DNA from: an uncultured Planctomycetaceae bacterium
GTDB lineage: Bacteria; Planctomycetota; Planctomycetia; Pirellulales; Thermoguttaceae
Length of the DNA stretch: 64,000 nt
NCBI GenBank assembly: GCA_946408825.1
Contig: CAMJTU010000002.1
Span: forward strand, 154,460-218,459
Direction: 5' to 3'
The position numbers and the translations under genes were made by a program. The notes under the pieces were generated by a model. That model worked only from the letters and a program-made list of their open reading frames with translations, was not told the DNA's origin and searched no databases. Below are positions 18,305-26,200 of this stretch, piece after piece (positions within the stretch are counted from its first letter, which is position 1; the number at the start of each line of letters is the position of its first letter).

Positions 18305-18340
18305 TAAAAAAAGCCGTCGTCTTTCCAGGGGGACGGCGGC
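18305..18340 (-). terminator. Intrinsic terminator after the SurA/PpiC-like gene
   Basis: On the minus strand a 9-bp stem (18332-18340 with 18313-18321, one G-T pair) runs into a tract of about eight T residues. It sits 25 nt behind the stop at 18365 and upstream of tilS. Confidence 0.8.
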
Positions 18341-18364
18341 GACGCAACTCATATTTTTGAGTCG

Positions 18365-19669
18365 TCAGTAGTAACTTTTGCGACCAGTCGCAGAGAGTTC
18401 GCGACGGTCGGCGGAACGGAGACGGCGCTCGCGTTCCTCCTTAGTGACGGCGTATATTTCAACGGAGAAGCGTTCGCTTAACCGTTCTTCATATTGTTTT
18501 TTCTTCGCTTCAGTTCGATCTTCGACGAGTTTTTTGCGAACTTCCTCTTGGACTTCGTAGAAAGGTCGTATTCTTTCCTTTTCGCGCGAAATGACGCGAA
18601 CGATCGTCAAGGAGGATTGGTCGTCGATGATTTGACTGAGCGCGCCGACGGGCAGTTCTTCGCCGAAAACGGCGTTTTCAATTTTCTCCGAGCGAAGCAT
18701 CCCGCGTTCGGTTGATTCCCGAAATCCTCCCTCCTTTGCGAACGCGTCTTCCGAATCGACGCGACAGACCTCCGCGAAGACGGATTCCTGATCTCTAGGA
18801 TCGGCGCTTTGAACGGCGTTCCCCATGTGCGCTATCTTGCGCTTGGCGTCCTCTTTCGGACGCTTAGAACCGTAATAGACGGTCATCGCCTGCCATTTGA
18901 TTTTCGGCGGGATTTTGTAGTCGTCTTGATTGGCTTCGTAATAACGCCGGAGTTCCAGAAGCGTAGGCGTGAAGTCCTCCTCGCCGAGATTAAAGTTCAT
19001 CCAGAGTTCTCCGAGCGTCTGCTGGATAAACATCCGTTTTTCCTGCGCGAAATCGGTCTGTATCTCGGTTTCGAAGTATTCTTCTAGTTCTTTCAGACTA
19101 TTGCAGTTAAACTGCTTCTCGAGCTCTGGAACATATTTCGTGTCGAATTCCTTCTCAAGCTGCGTCGTTTGCTCTTTGACCTGCTCCTTGGGACGGCTGA
19201 CGACGTAGTCGTTGTAGAAAAGGAGTTTGCGGATATGTTCGTCGAGTACCTGAGAATAGGCGACGTCGCTGTTGAGGAATCCGTTCAAGTAGCCCTCTTT
19301 GTATTCCTGACGACGCGCTTCGCGCTCTTCTTCAGGGAGCTTCTCTATCTCCGAGAGGTATTGCATATGGGCGAGCTTTTTGATCTGATGCAAGACGTCG
19401 CGCCGTAGAATAGCGACCTGCCCGACGCGTCCGATTGTTTCGGCGCCGTCGTAGTAGGTGCGCGTCATGAGATTTGATTTCGCGGGAACGGAGAGTTCGG
19501 GATCTTGCGCATACAGAACGGACGAAAGAAAGAGCGACGTCGCAAGGATTCCCAGAAGCCCTGCGGCTCTTAACGACGAAACTGTATTCGCCGACGAGTA
19601 ATTCGCGCCTTTTCGCGCCTTTGCAACGTCAATGATCTGACGGAACATACAACTTCCCATGATTCGCAT
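18365..19669 (-). CDS. SurA/PpiC-like periplasmic peptidyl-prolyl isomerase
   Basis: This is an exported parvulin-type folding catalyst or chaperone, about 434 residues from the ATG at 19669. In-frame ATGs at 19660 and 19648 and a TTG at 19750 are alternatives. I reject the TTG because its codons run through the palindromic operator-like sites at 19694-19736. A hydrophobic signal segment (LRAAGLLGILATSLFLSSVLYAQ) is followed by a long helical, Glu/Lys-rich SurA_N-like domain. A single PpiC-type domain comes next (about 290-390: KIPPKIKWQAMTVYYG, EGGFRESTERGML, ALSQIIDDQSSLTIVRV). The tail is basic. The likely substrate class is outer-membrane or secreted proteins such as the autotransporter downstream in the window, which is an inference. 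Confidence 0.75.
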   Translation of the reverse strand: MRIMGSCMFRQIIDVAKARKGANYSSANTVSSLRAAGLLGILATSLFLSSVLYAQDPELSVPAKSNLMTRTYYDGAETIGRVGQVAILRRDVLHQIKKLAHMQYLSEIEKLPEEEREARRQEYKEGYLNGFLNSDVAYSQVLDEHIRKLLFYNDYVVSRPKEQVKEQTTQLEKEFDTKYVPELEKQFNCNSLKELEEYFETEIQTDFAQEKRMFIQQTLGELWMNFNLGEEDFTPTLLELRRYYEANQDDYKIPPKIKWQAMTVYYGSKRPKEDAKRKIAHMGNAVQSADPRDQESVFAEVCRVDSEDAFAKEGGFRESTERGMLRSEKIENAVFGEELPVGALSQIIDDQSSLTIVRVISREKERIRPFYEVQEEVRKKLVEDRTEAKKKQYEERLSERFSVEIYAVTKEERERRLRSADRRELSATGRKSYY

Positions 19670-19693
19670 TCCGAGGACTTCACGTCGTTTCGG

Positions 19694-19736
19694 CGGACAA
19701 TTGTCCGAGGATCCGTCTATACTATAGACAATTGTC
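19694..19736. promoter_or_regulatory. Tandem palindromic operator-like sites between divergent genes
   Basis: CGGACAATTGTCCG (19694-19707) is a perfect 14-bp palindrome. Its core GACAATTGTC recurs exactly at 19727-19736, 31 bp further on (about three helical turns). Between them lies a third dyad, GTCTATA-C-TATAGAC (19715-19729), overlapping the second core. The cluster begins 25 bp upstream of the SurA/PpiC-like ATG at 19669. The layout suggests a dimeric repressor or activator binding cooperatively on one face of the DNA. Confidence 0.65.
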
Positions 19737-19957
19737 GCGAGTCGACGCAAGAGCTTTTTTATATGAGGGCTCTTCGACTTCTCTTTATGGTATCGTCCGT
19801 ATTGTTGTAAAATTTATTATATTTTTCCTAGCCTTTCTAAGAGACGATCTATCATTCGTTCCGTCGATGTGCGAAGAACCCTTTGAAGGCGTCGACGCCG
19901 CGCGCCCTTTGGCAAATACTTCGTTAAGCGTCGTTATTTGTTTAAAATTGGCTCAAG

Positions 19958-19985
19958 TTGAAAGTTTTGAGAATATGGGTATAAT
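19958..19985 (+). promoter_or_regulatory. Predicted sigma70-type promoter of the DUF1080 gene
   Basis: TTGAAA (19958-19963), a 16-nt spacer and a consensus TATAAT (19980-19985) would start a transcript near 19991. The leader before ATG 20133 would be about 140 nt. Confidence 0.6.
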
Positions 19986-20132
19986 AGGATGAGTGTGGAC
20001 GTTCGGTTAGGTTATGGTTGAGCTAGAACGTGACGATTGACCGTTGTTCCGGCAAAAAACTTTCCTACGTCGCCCTTAACGAAGTCGTGTTCGATAATCG
20101 TGTTATTCAGCCGTTAATTATTGGAGCAGAGA

Positions 20133-20972
20133 ATGAACCGAAAGACGTTTTTTTGCGCGGGAATTGCGTTCGTTTTGATTTTGACGACTTCTTCGTCCGC
20201 TTGGGCGCAGGTCTTTCCGCGCGCCTCGAATTTCTTTTCGCGTTTTGGGAATCCCGAGCGTCGTGCCGAGCGTTGGAACGGACGGTTCAGCGCCGACGAG
20301 AATTTCGGCTTCGGAGATTTCGCCGCCGAGACTTATTCCTATGTCGGGACGCAACGTTCCATTTTCAACGGTCAGGACCTTGCCGGATGGACGAACGTCA
20401 AAGGCGAGGCGCCGGGCGAGGGTTGGAAGGTCGAAGACGGAACGATCTGCCGCGAGAAGAACGCCGGCGACCTTTATCTTGAGGGGAAATTCGAAAACTT
20501 CATCCTCGAGTTTGAGTTCAAAATTAGCGAGAAGGGCAACAGCGGCGTCAAGTACCGTTCATGGAACACCGACGGTTGGGGAATGGGATGCGAGTATCAG
20601 ATTTACGACGATATCAACGACGCGAAGAACCCGCCTCGATATCAGACGGGCGCGCTTTACGACGTGATCGTTCCCCGCGAAGGGGCGCCTAAAATCAAGA
20701 TGGGCGAGTTCAACAAGGGCAAGATTATCGTTCTCGACAACCATATCGAGCATTATCTTAACGACGAACTCGTCATGTCGGTCGACGTCGGCTCGCCCGA
20801 GTGGAACGAAGGCAAAGAGAAGAGCAAGTTCAAGGATACTCCCGAGTTCGGTACGACGGAGGTCGGTCGAATCTTTTTGCAGGATCACAACAGCAAGGTC
20901 TGGTTCAAGAATCTCTATATCACGGAGTTACAGCCTACGAACGTCGGGACGTCCTTTGGACTTTGCGAATGA
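20133..20972 (+). CDS. Secreted DUF1080 (3-keto-disaccharide hydrolase-type) protein
   Basis: This 279-residue exported protein has a Sec signal (residues 1-27, ending SSAWAQ). The start is ATG 20133 with GGAG about 7 nt upstream. From about residue 75 it is a single DUF1080 concanavalin-like domain: SIFNGQDLAGWTNVKG, then GEGWKVEDGTI, a pair of strands FENFILEFEFKISEKGNSGV, and WFKNLYITEL at the end. DUF1080 proteins are very numerous in planctomycetes. Some act on 3-keto-glycosides in the periplasm and others may bind carbohydrate. Gly-Asn-Ser-Gly and the GCEYQIYDD segment are the usual conserved elements. The ~50 residues after the signal peptide are lineage-specific. It has its own promoter and terminator. 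Confidence 0.85.
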   Translation: MNRKTFFCAGIAFVLILTTSSSAWAQVFPRASNFFSRFGNPERRAERWNGRFSADENFGFGDFAAETYSYVGTQRSIFNGQDLAGWTNVKGEAPGEGWKVEDGTICREKNAGDLYLEGKFENFILEFEFKISEKGNSGVKYRSWNTDGWGMGCEYQIYDDINDAKNPPRYQTGALYDVIVPREGAPKIKMGEFNKGKIIVLDNHIEHYLNDELVMSVDVGSPEWNEGKEKSKFKDTPEFGTTEVGRIFLQDHNSKVWFKNLYITELQPTNVGTSFGLCE

Positions 20973-21004
20973 CTCCTACGTTTGTCGCTCTCGCAGACGC
21001 GTAA

Positions 21005-21036
21005 AAAAGAGACCGCGGCGCGCCGCGGTCTCTTTT
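21005..21036. terminator. Bidirectional terminator, 32-bp perfect palindrome
   Basis: The 16-base arm AAAAGAGACCGCGGCG (21005-21020) is followed directly by its exact reverse complement (21021-21036). T tracts appear on both strands. It lies between the convergent DUF1080 gene (stop 20972) and the SpoA gene (stop 21068). Confidence 0.9.
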
Positions 21037-21067
21037 AACGTTTCTTGGCATGAAGTTTCTCGATTCT

Positions 21068-21466
21068 CTAGGCGTTAATATCTCCAACAAGTTCCTCGAC
21101 ACGCACGGCAAGCTTTCCGTCGACAACGAGAAGGACTCCCGACGCACGCATTTTATTTCCCGACCAGATCTGAACCCGTCCCTTTTCGGAATCGATCAAG
21201 GGCATGATATCGCCAATTTCCTTTCGTCGAAACTCGTCAAGAGTTAATCGCGTCGATCCAAGTCGGATTTCAAAGGGAACGAGCGATCCGCTCGCGTTCG
21301 TCTGCTTTTGAACAGAACCGCGACTTGCGCCGATAGACGACGCGTCGTCTTCGAGCAGGCGTCGTAGTCGTTCGTCTGCTTGACGGCATATCTCGTCGAT
21401 TTGCGATTCCACGGCTTGGAAATCGACCGCGAGACTTGGCGCTTGTCGACGTTCTTTGGGACTCAT
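21068..21466 (-). CDS. Solitary FliN/SpoA-domain protein
   Basis: This is a 132-residue cytoplasmic protein from ATG 21466; an upstream TTG at 21499 is possible but adds only 11 residues and has no Shine-Dalgarno. Residues ~20-45 are predicted helix (QIDEICRQADERLRRLLEDD) and the ~20 residues after it are polar. Residues ~62-128 form a SpoA domain, recognisable from PFEIRLGSTRLTLDEF, IGDIMPLIDSEKGRVQIW and VVDGKLAVRVEEL. SpoA domains build the C-ring of the flagellar switch (FliN, FliM) and the sorting platform of type III secretion (SctQ). No flagellar or secretion gene is present elsewhere in the window, so the partner is unknown. Planctomycetes often scatter flagellar genes, which is the simplest explanation. 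Confidence 0.75.
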   Translation of the reverse strand: MSPKERRQAPSLAVDFQAVESQIDEICRQADERLRRLLEDDASSIGASRGSVQKQTNASGSLVPFEIRLGSTRLTLDEFRRKEIGDIMPLIDSEKGRVQIWSGNKMRASGVLLVVDGKLAVRVEELVGDINA

Positions 21467-21500
21467 GACAATAGGAAAATCGAAAACGGACGACGCCAAT

Positions 21501-21535
21501 AAGAAAGGGCAGGCGCGTCGTCGGCGTCTGCCCTT
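21501..21535 (-). terminator. Intrinsic terminator between the esterase-like gene and the SpoA gene
   Basis: On the minus strand the arm 21524-21535 pairs with 21505-21516 (12 bp, one G-T pair) around a 7-nt loop and runs into TTTCTTATT. It ends the esterase-like transcript 18 nt after its stop and lies only ~35 nt before the SpoA ATG. Confidence 0.8.
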
Positions 21536-21552
21536 GTTCCGCGTTCAGTTCG

Positions 21553-22434
21553 TCAACTGAACATTTCGGAAACGGGCGTTTGCGGGTTGAGCGCCCGCTT
21601 CATGATCCAGCGGTTGACGTCGAGAAGGATTTTATCCATGCGCGCCTGAGAGGCTGCCGGATGACAGGAAACTTCGTCGTACTGACGGATGAAGACCGTC
21701 AGTCCTGCGGCGTGCATAAAGTTCAATTGGCTGCGTGTGAAACTTGAAAAACCGTTACGAGGATTGGCTCCCGTCGTCATGAGGATCGGGAGACTACGCG
21801 CGGAGCGCCAGTTTCTCAGAAGCATATTGTCGGCGTCTGGAAACGCGCCGTCGATGGAGACGACGCCCGCAAATTCATGCGGGTTACGAAGCCCGACGCG
21901 AACAGCCATGGTCGCGCCCACTCCGCGTCCAATAAGAAACACGCGTCGCGAGTTGACGTTAAACTTGATTTTCGCTTGTTCGATCGAATCAAAAACGAGA
22001 TTCTCGGTCTCCAAAACGGCGTCTTCCGTATCTGGCCAGTCGTTGCAAGACTCTAACCAGTTCTTGACGTTAACGAGACGACCGCCAATGTGGTTACGTA
22101 CGACGCGGCGCGTCGTACACGAGACGCCACGCGGAGCGACGGCGACGTAGTTGCGCGCGGAAATTTTCGGAACGACGTCGAAAAGTTCCGTTTCATATTT
22201 TCCAATGTCGTGAAGCCAGACGAGGAGCGGGTAGGGGTACCCAGGCTCGTAATGAATCGGGGAGGCGAGGATATGCGCAAACGAACGCCGACGCTCGCTA
22301 CTGGACGGCGTGGAACGGTCTAACGTCGATTCAAATATTTCTGCGTTTGTTACGGAAGGCACGTCGGAATACGTCTTGGATTCTGACATCATTTCTACTG
22401 TCGAAACTACAGGATTGCGACTTGAAGGACGCAT
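21553..22434 (-). CDS. Alpha/beta-hydrolase fold protein lacking the nucleophilic serine
   Basis: This 293-residue protein has the look of a phospholipase/carboxylesterase (PF02230-like or PHB-depolymerase-like) fold: PYPLLVWLHDIGKYETELFD supplies the oxyanion-loop region, and RRVFLIGRGVGATMAVRVG the nucleophile elbow. The elbow should read GxSxG but reads Gly169-Arg-Gly171-Val-Gly173, with GGA in place of a Ser codon. The acid-bearing loop TTGANPRNG also lacks Asp. His258 (EVSCHPAAS) remains near the expected place. The frame is intact, so this looks like a retained non-catalytic homologue, not decay. The N-terminal ~50 residues are Ser/Thr-rich and no signal peptide is seen. ATG 22434 has AAGGG just upstream. 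The function is unknown; binding or scaffolding is an inference. Confidence 0.65.
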   Translation of the reverse strand: MRPSSRNPVVSTVEMMSESKTYSDVPSVTNAEIFESTLDRSTPSSSERRRSFAHILASPIHYEPGYPYPLLVWLHDIGKYETELFDVVPKISARNYVAVAPRGVSCTTRRVVRNHIGGRLVNVKNWLESCNDWPDTEDAVLETENLVFDSIEQAKIKFNVNSRRVFLIGRGVGATMAVRVGLRNPHEFAGVVSIDGAFPDADNMLLRNWRSARSLPILMTTGANPRNGFSSFTRSQLNFMHAAGLTVFIRQYDEVSCHPAASQARMDKILLDVNRWIMKRALNPQTPVSEMFS

Positions 22435-23224
22435 ACCCTTGGATTGATCCGAGTAATTGCGTTTGGCAAACGATAACGACGATTCAGCGCATGAACGGCT
22501 GACGTCGCCATTAGGTTAGTACGGGACTTCCTGACAACAATTTTCAATTTCTTGAGAATTTTTAGTCAAAAAATCTGTCGATGGGCAAAGAGCCGTCGTT
22601 CAATCAGCACAACGTTCAAGACTGGCATAATTTCCCCAGACTCAAAACCGACGACCCCATAATCCTACCCAAAGACCCGAAAGGTCGTCAAGATGTTTTT
22701 TGACATAATCGCAATTTCACAGCGATTTTTAAAAATAATCAAGATATTTAAGATAAAGGATGTAGATAAACTTTGACTTCTCTTTTTGCATTGAAGTTGG
22801 AACGAGAGGTTAGAAAAGTTTTATTGGTTATTTGGGTGAGAAACCGCGCTCTCCCGCCGAGGCGCTTTAGCTAACTGACGGATTTGTCGAATTTATAGGC
22901 TGTTAGGGTTGTATTTTTGTTCCCGATAAGAAGGCGTGCGTCAGGAATGTCGAATGTGTCAGAATCGCCATTTTAGTCTTTTTTGCCTGAAATGATAAAA
23001 ATGGAGAAAACTTTAGGAGTTTTGCGGACGATACTACCAAGTAAGCGATTCAGGCGTCGTGCGCTCTGAGATATTAATTGGACGGCGACGCGAATCCGTG
23101 CGTAAGAAAAGGAGTTCTACGACGGATTCATAGGCGACGCAGGAAGCGTCGTCTTGAATGACAATTGGCGCGATTTTAGGACGGACGACGTCGCTGGGAC
23201 GCGAATTTCAAGGAAGGAATACCA
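22435..23224 (+). other. Long AT-rich region upstream of the autotransporter
   Basis: The 790 bp between the divergent esterase-like and autotransporter genes hold no convincing gene and are visibly AT-richer than the flanks, especially about 22520-22800. The last bases contain a strong purine-rich ribosome binding site (AAGGAAGGAA, 23211-23220) for ATG 23225. I found no -35/-10 pair with consensus spacing; TTGACT at 22773 lacks a matching -10. The length suggests a regulated promoter or a long leader. Confidence 0.45.
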
Positions 23225-26200
23225 ATGAGTTTTTCAAAGAAGCTGACGAAGAAGAGCAAGAAATGGCGAGGCGCGCTCATTTGTTTGACTCTTTTCGGAG
23301 TCGCGCCAACGGTCTTCGGCGCTGAAACGCGAGATGTTTCTAATTACGACGAATTAAGGAGCGCCATCTCGGAGTTCAACGCGAATACAGGCGAGGATTT
23401 CAAAATCTTTTTGAAAAACGATATTCCTCTGCAGGGTATTCTTCCTTCGATTACCGGAAACAGGGATCTCGTCGGCGTCGACAGCGGCTCTCTTGAAATT
23501 GTCGGCGACGGTCATGCACTCGACGGCAGGAACGCCTATCGCGGTCTTTTTGTCGACATGCTCGAAGCGGGCGGAACGGTTACCGTTTCCGACGTCGTGT
23601 TTGCCAACTGTCACGCGGCTGGCGGCGACGGCGGCGACGGAGCCGCGGGCGCCGGCGGCGGCATGGGCGCGGGCGCCGCGCTTTACGCGTATAGCGGCGA
23701 CGTCGTGCTGAAGAACGTCACGGCGGCGAATAGTTCGGTTAAGGGCGGCGACGGCGGTTCCGTTATGCAAGACTCGGCGTCGTTTGCGGGCGGCGGCGGC
23801 GTCGGCGGAAACGGCGGAAACGGCGTCGTTTACGAAACTGGCGCGGCGGACGGCGGCGGGATCTTTACGGACGGCGCGAATTCGACGACTTCTCGAGTCG
23901 CGGGCGACGGCGGCGTAACGTCTGAGACGGAACCCAGCTCTTTCGGGCATTATGTCGATAAAACGACGCCAGTCGGCGGCGACTCTCTCTCTGGAGGGGG
24001 CGGCGGCGGTTCTATCGCGCTTGGCGGCGACGGCGGTTTCGGCGGCGGCGGCGGCGCGGGCGGAACGTTTGGCGGCGACGGCGGTTTCGGCGGCGGCGGA
24101 GCCGGCGGCGCGGACGAACTTAGCGCCGGTCTCGGCGGGTTCGGCGGCGGAAACGGCGGTTATGTGGAAACGGTGACAAGCGAGCAGTTTTCCGATACGC
24201 AGGGAGGCGGAACGGGAGGCGGCGGCGCGGCGCTGGGCGCGGCGATTTTTGTCGGCGAAGACGCGATCGTGACGGTTTCTGTCGACAAGGACGGCTCTAA
24301 CGGAATATACGGCGGTTCGCTCACAGCGGGCGTCGGCGGAGGCGGAACGGCGCAAGACGGCGAAGCGATCGGAAAAGGACTTTTCCTTCTCAACGATCTG
24401 ACGATCGAAGTCGCCGAAGGCGGCGAATACTACGTTTCCGACAGCATCGGCGGTTATGCCGGTTCGGCGAACGCGGTCGCGGATAGCGACGGCAACTATG
24501 AGAATATGAGCGGCGTTACGAAGACAGGCGAAGGAACGCTTTATCTTAACGCTACGGACTCGTCCTATGCCGGCGACACGACGGTCAAGGGCGGCAAACT
24601 CGTCGCGACGCAGCAGGGCGCGATTAGCTCCCATTCCGCGCTTAACCTTGACGGCGGCTCCGTTGAACTCAGAGCGAATCAGTCAATCAAGGGACTCTCG
24701 GGAGGCGAGGACGGTCTGGTTGATCTTAAAGGCTCGACTCTTGCGATTACAGGCGACGACGATTCTAATTACGCCGGCGTCGTTACAGGCGACGGCCTTC
24801 TCCTAAAGCAGGGATCGGGAACGTTGACGCTTTCTGGCGACAGCCGTCTCGTCGGTTCTGAGGGCGTGTTTAATACCGAAATTCAGAGCGGTACGATTCG
24901 CGTTGAAAACGACGGCGCGTTCGGAGGCGGAAAAGTCTTTTATACGCGAACCGATCGGAACGACCAAACGTCGGCGATCGAGTTTGGCTCTAACGTCGAT
25001 CTTGCGAACGACGTCGTCCTTTCCGGAAACTCCGTCCCGATGATTCTGACTGGAACCTCCGCGACGCTGTCTGGGCAGGTTTCTACGAGAAATTCCAGCG
25101 CGTCGACAGTTGAACTCAGACTCGATTCCGGCTCGACGTTGACGGTCGCCAACACGGGCGTCACGAAGGACTCCGAGGGCGTTGCGACGGTCGGGAAAAC
25201 GAACAACGTTAACGCATATACTTTAGTAAGCGGCAACCTTGCGGCGAAAGTTAGTTCTTTCGCCGAGTCAAGCGGCGACGAAGACGCCCGCTATTGGTAT
25301 AGCTCGATCGGCAACGCGACGATTACAAACAAGGGCGAATCCACGCTTTCTTTCTTCCTCGATACGGACGATCTCGACGAAGGTCTTAAATTTGCCAACA
25401 ATCTTATCATCGAATCCGGCGGGCTTACGATCGGTCAGACGTTAGTCGACGGCGACGTTACGCAGGTCAATAAGATCCTGTATTCCGGCAATACCAGCGG
25501 CGACGGCGTCTGGGTCGTTGATATTGGCGACGGCGCGACGATCTACACAACCGGTTCCCTTGGTCACGCCGAGACCTTGATTAGGTCCGGCACGTTGAAC
25601 GTCGCCGAATCTGCCGACCCCAACGTCGATCTGGGGAAACTAAGCGCAGAAGGCGGAATTATTGAGGTCGGTACGAAAGACGTCGTCGTCAACAATGACG
25701 GAGATTCCGAGACTTTTGACGGCACGATCCGCGCCGACGGCGAGGGAACGACGTTCTACAAGTACGGAACGGGCGCATACACGCTCAATCTTACGAACGA
25801 TTCCAACGTGAAGTCGATCCAGATCGTCGAGGGTACGCTTTCTCTAGGCGAAAACCACTATGACGGCGGTCTGTACCTGAACAATGATTTTGAAATGGAA
25901 CTCTGGTCCGCAGGTCGTTTCCTCTTGTCGACGACCGACGGCGCGACTTTGAAACTGAACAATTTCGTCGCCGCGACTCCCGGTTCCGTCTTGGAGATCG
26001 GCGAAAAGGACGAACTCGTTCTTACCAGCCAGAACAGTTCGACGACGATAGCCGCCAATCTTGCCGGTTCCGGCTGGCTCTTCCTCGAGAACGTGACGGA
26101 CGAGGAAGGAAACGTCGATCCTTGGGTCCTTCGCGGCAATAATTCCGATTGGTCTGGAAACGTCGCGCTCTTTGACAACAACGCGCGGTTGAAGCTTGCG

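Noticed and set aside
23354..24634. 426-codon antisense frame over the Gly-rich part of the autotransporter
   Set aside because: It is Arg/Ala/Val-rich because it mirrors GGC/GAC codons; it has no ribosome binding site and no family resemblance.
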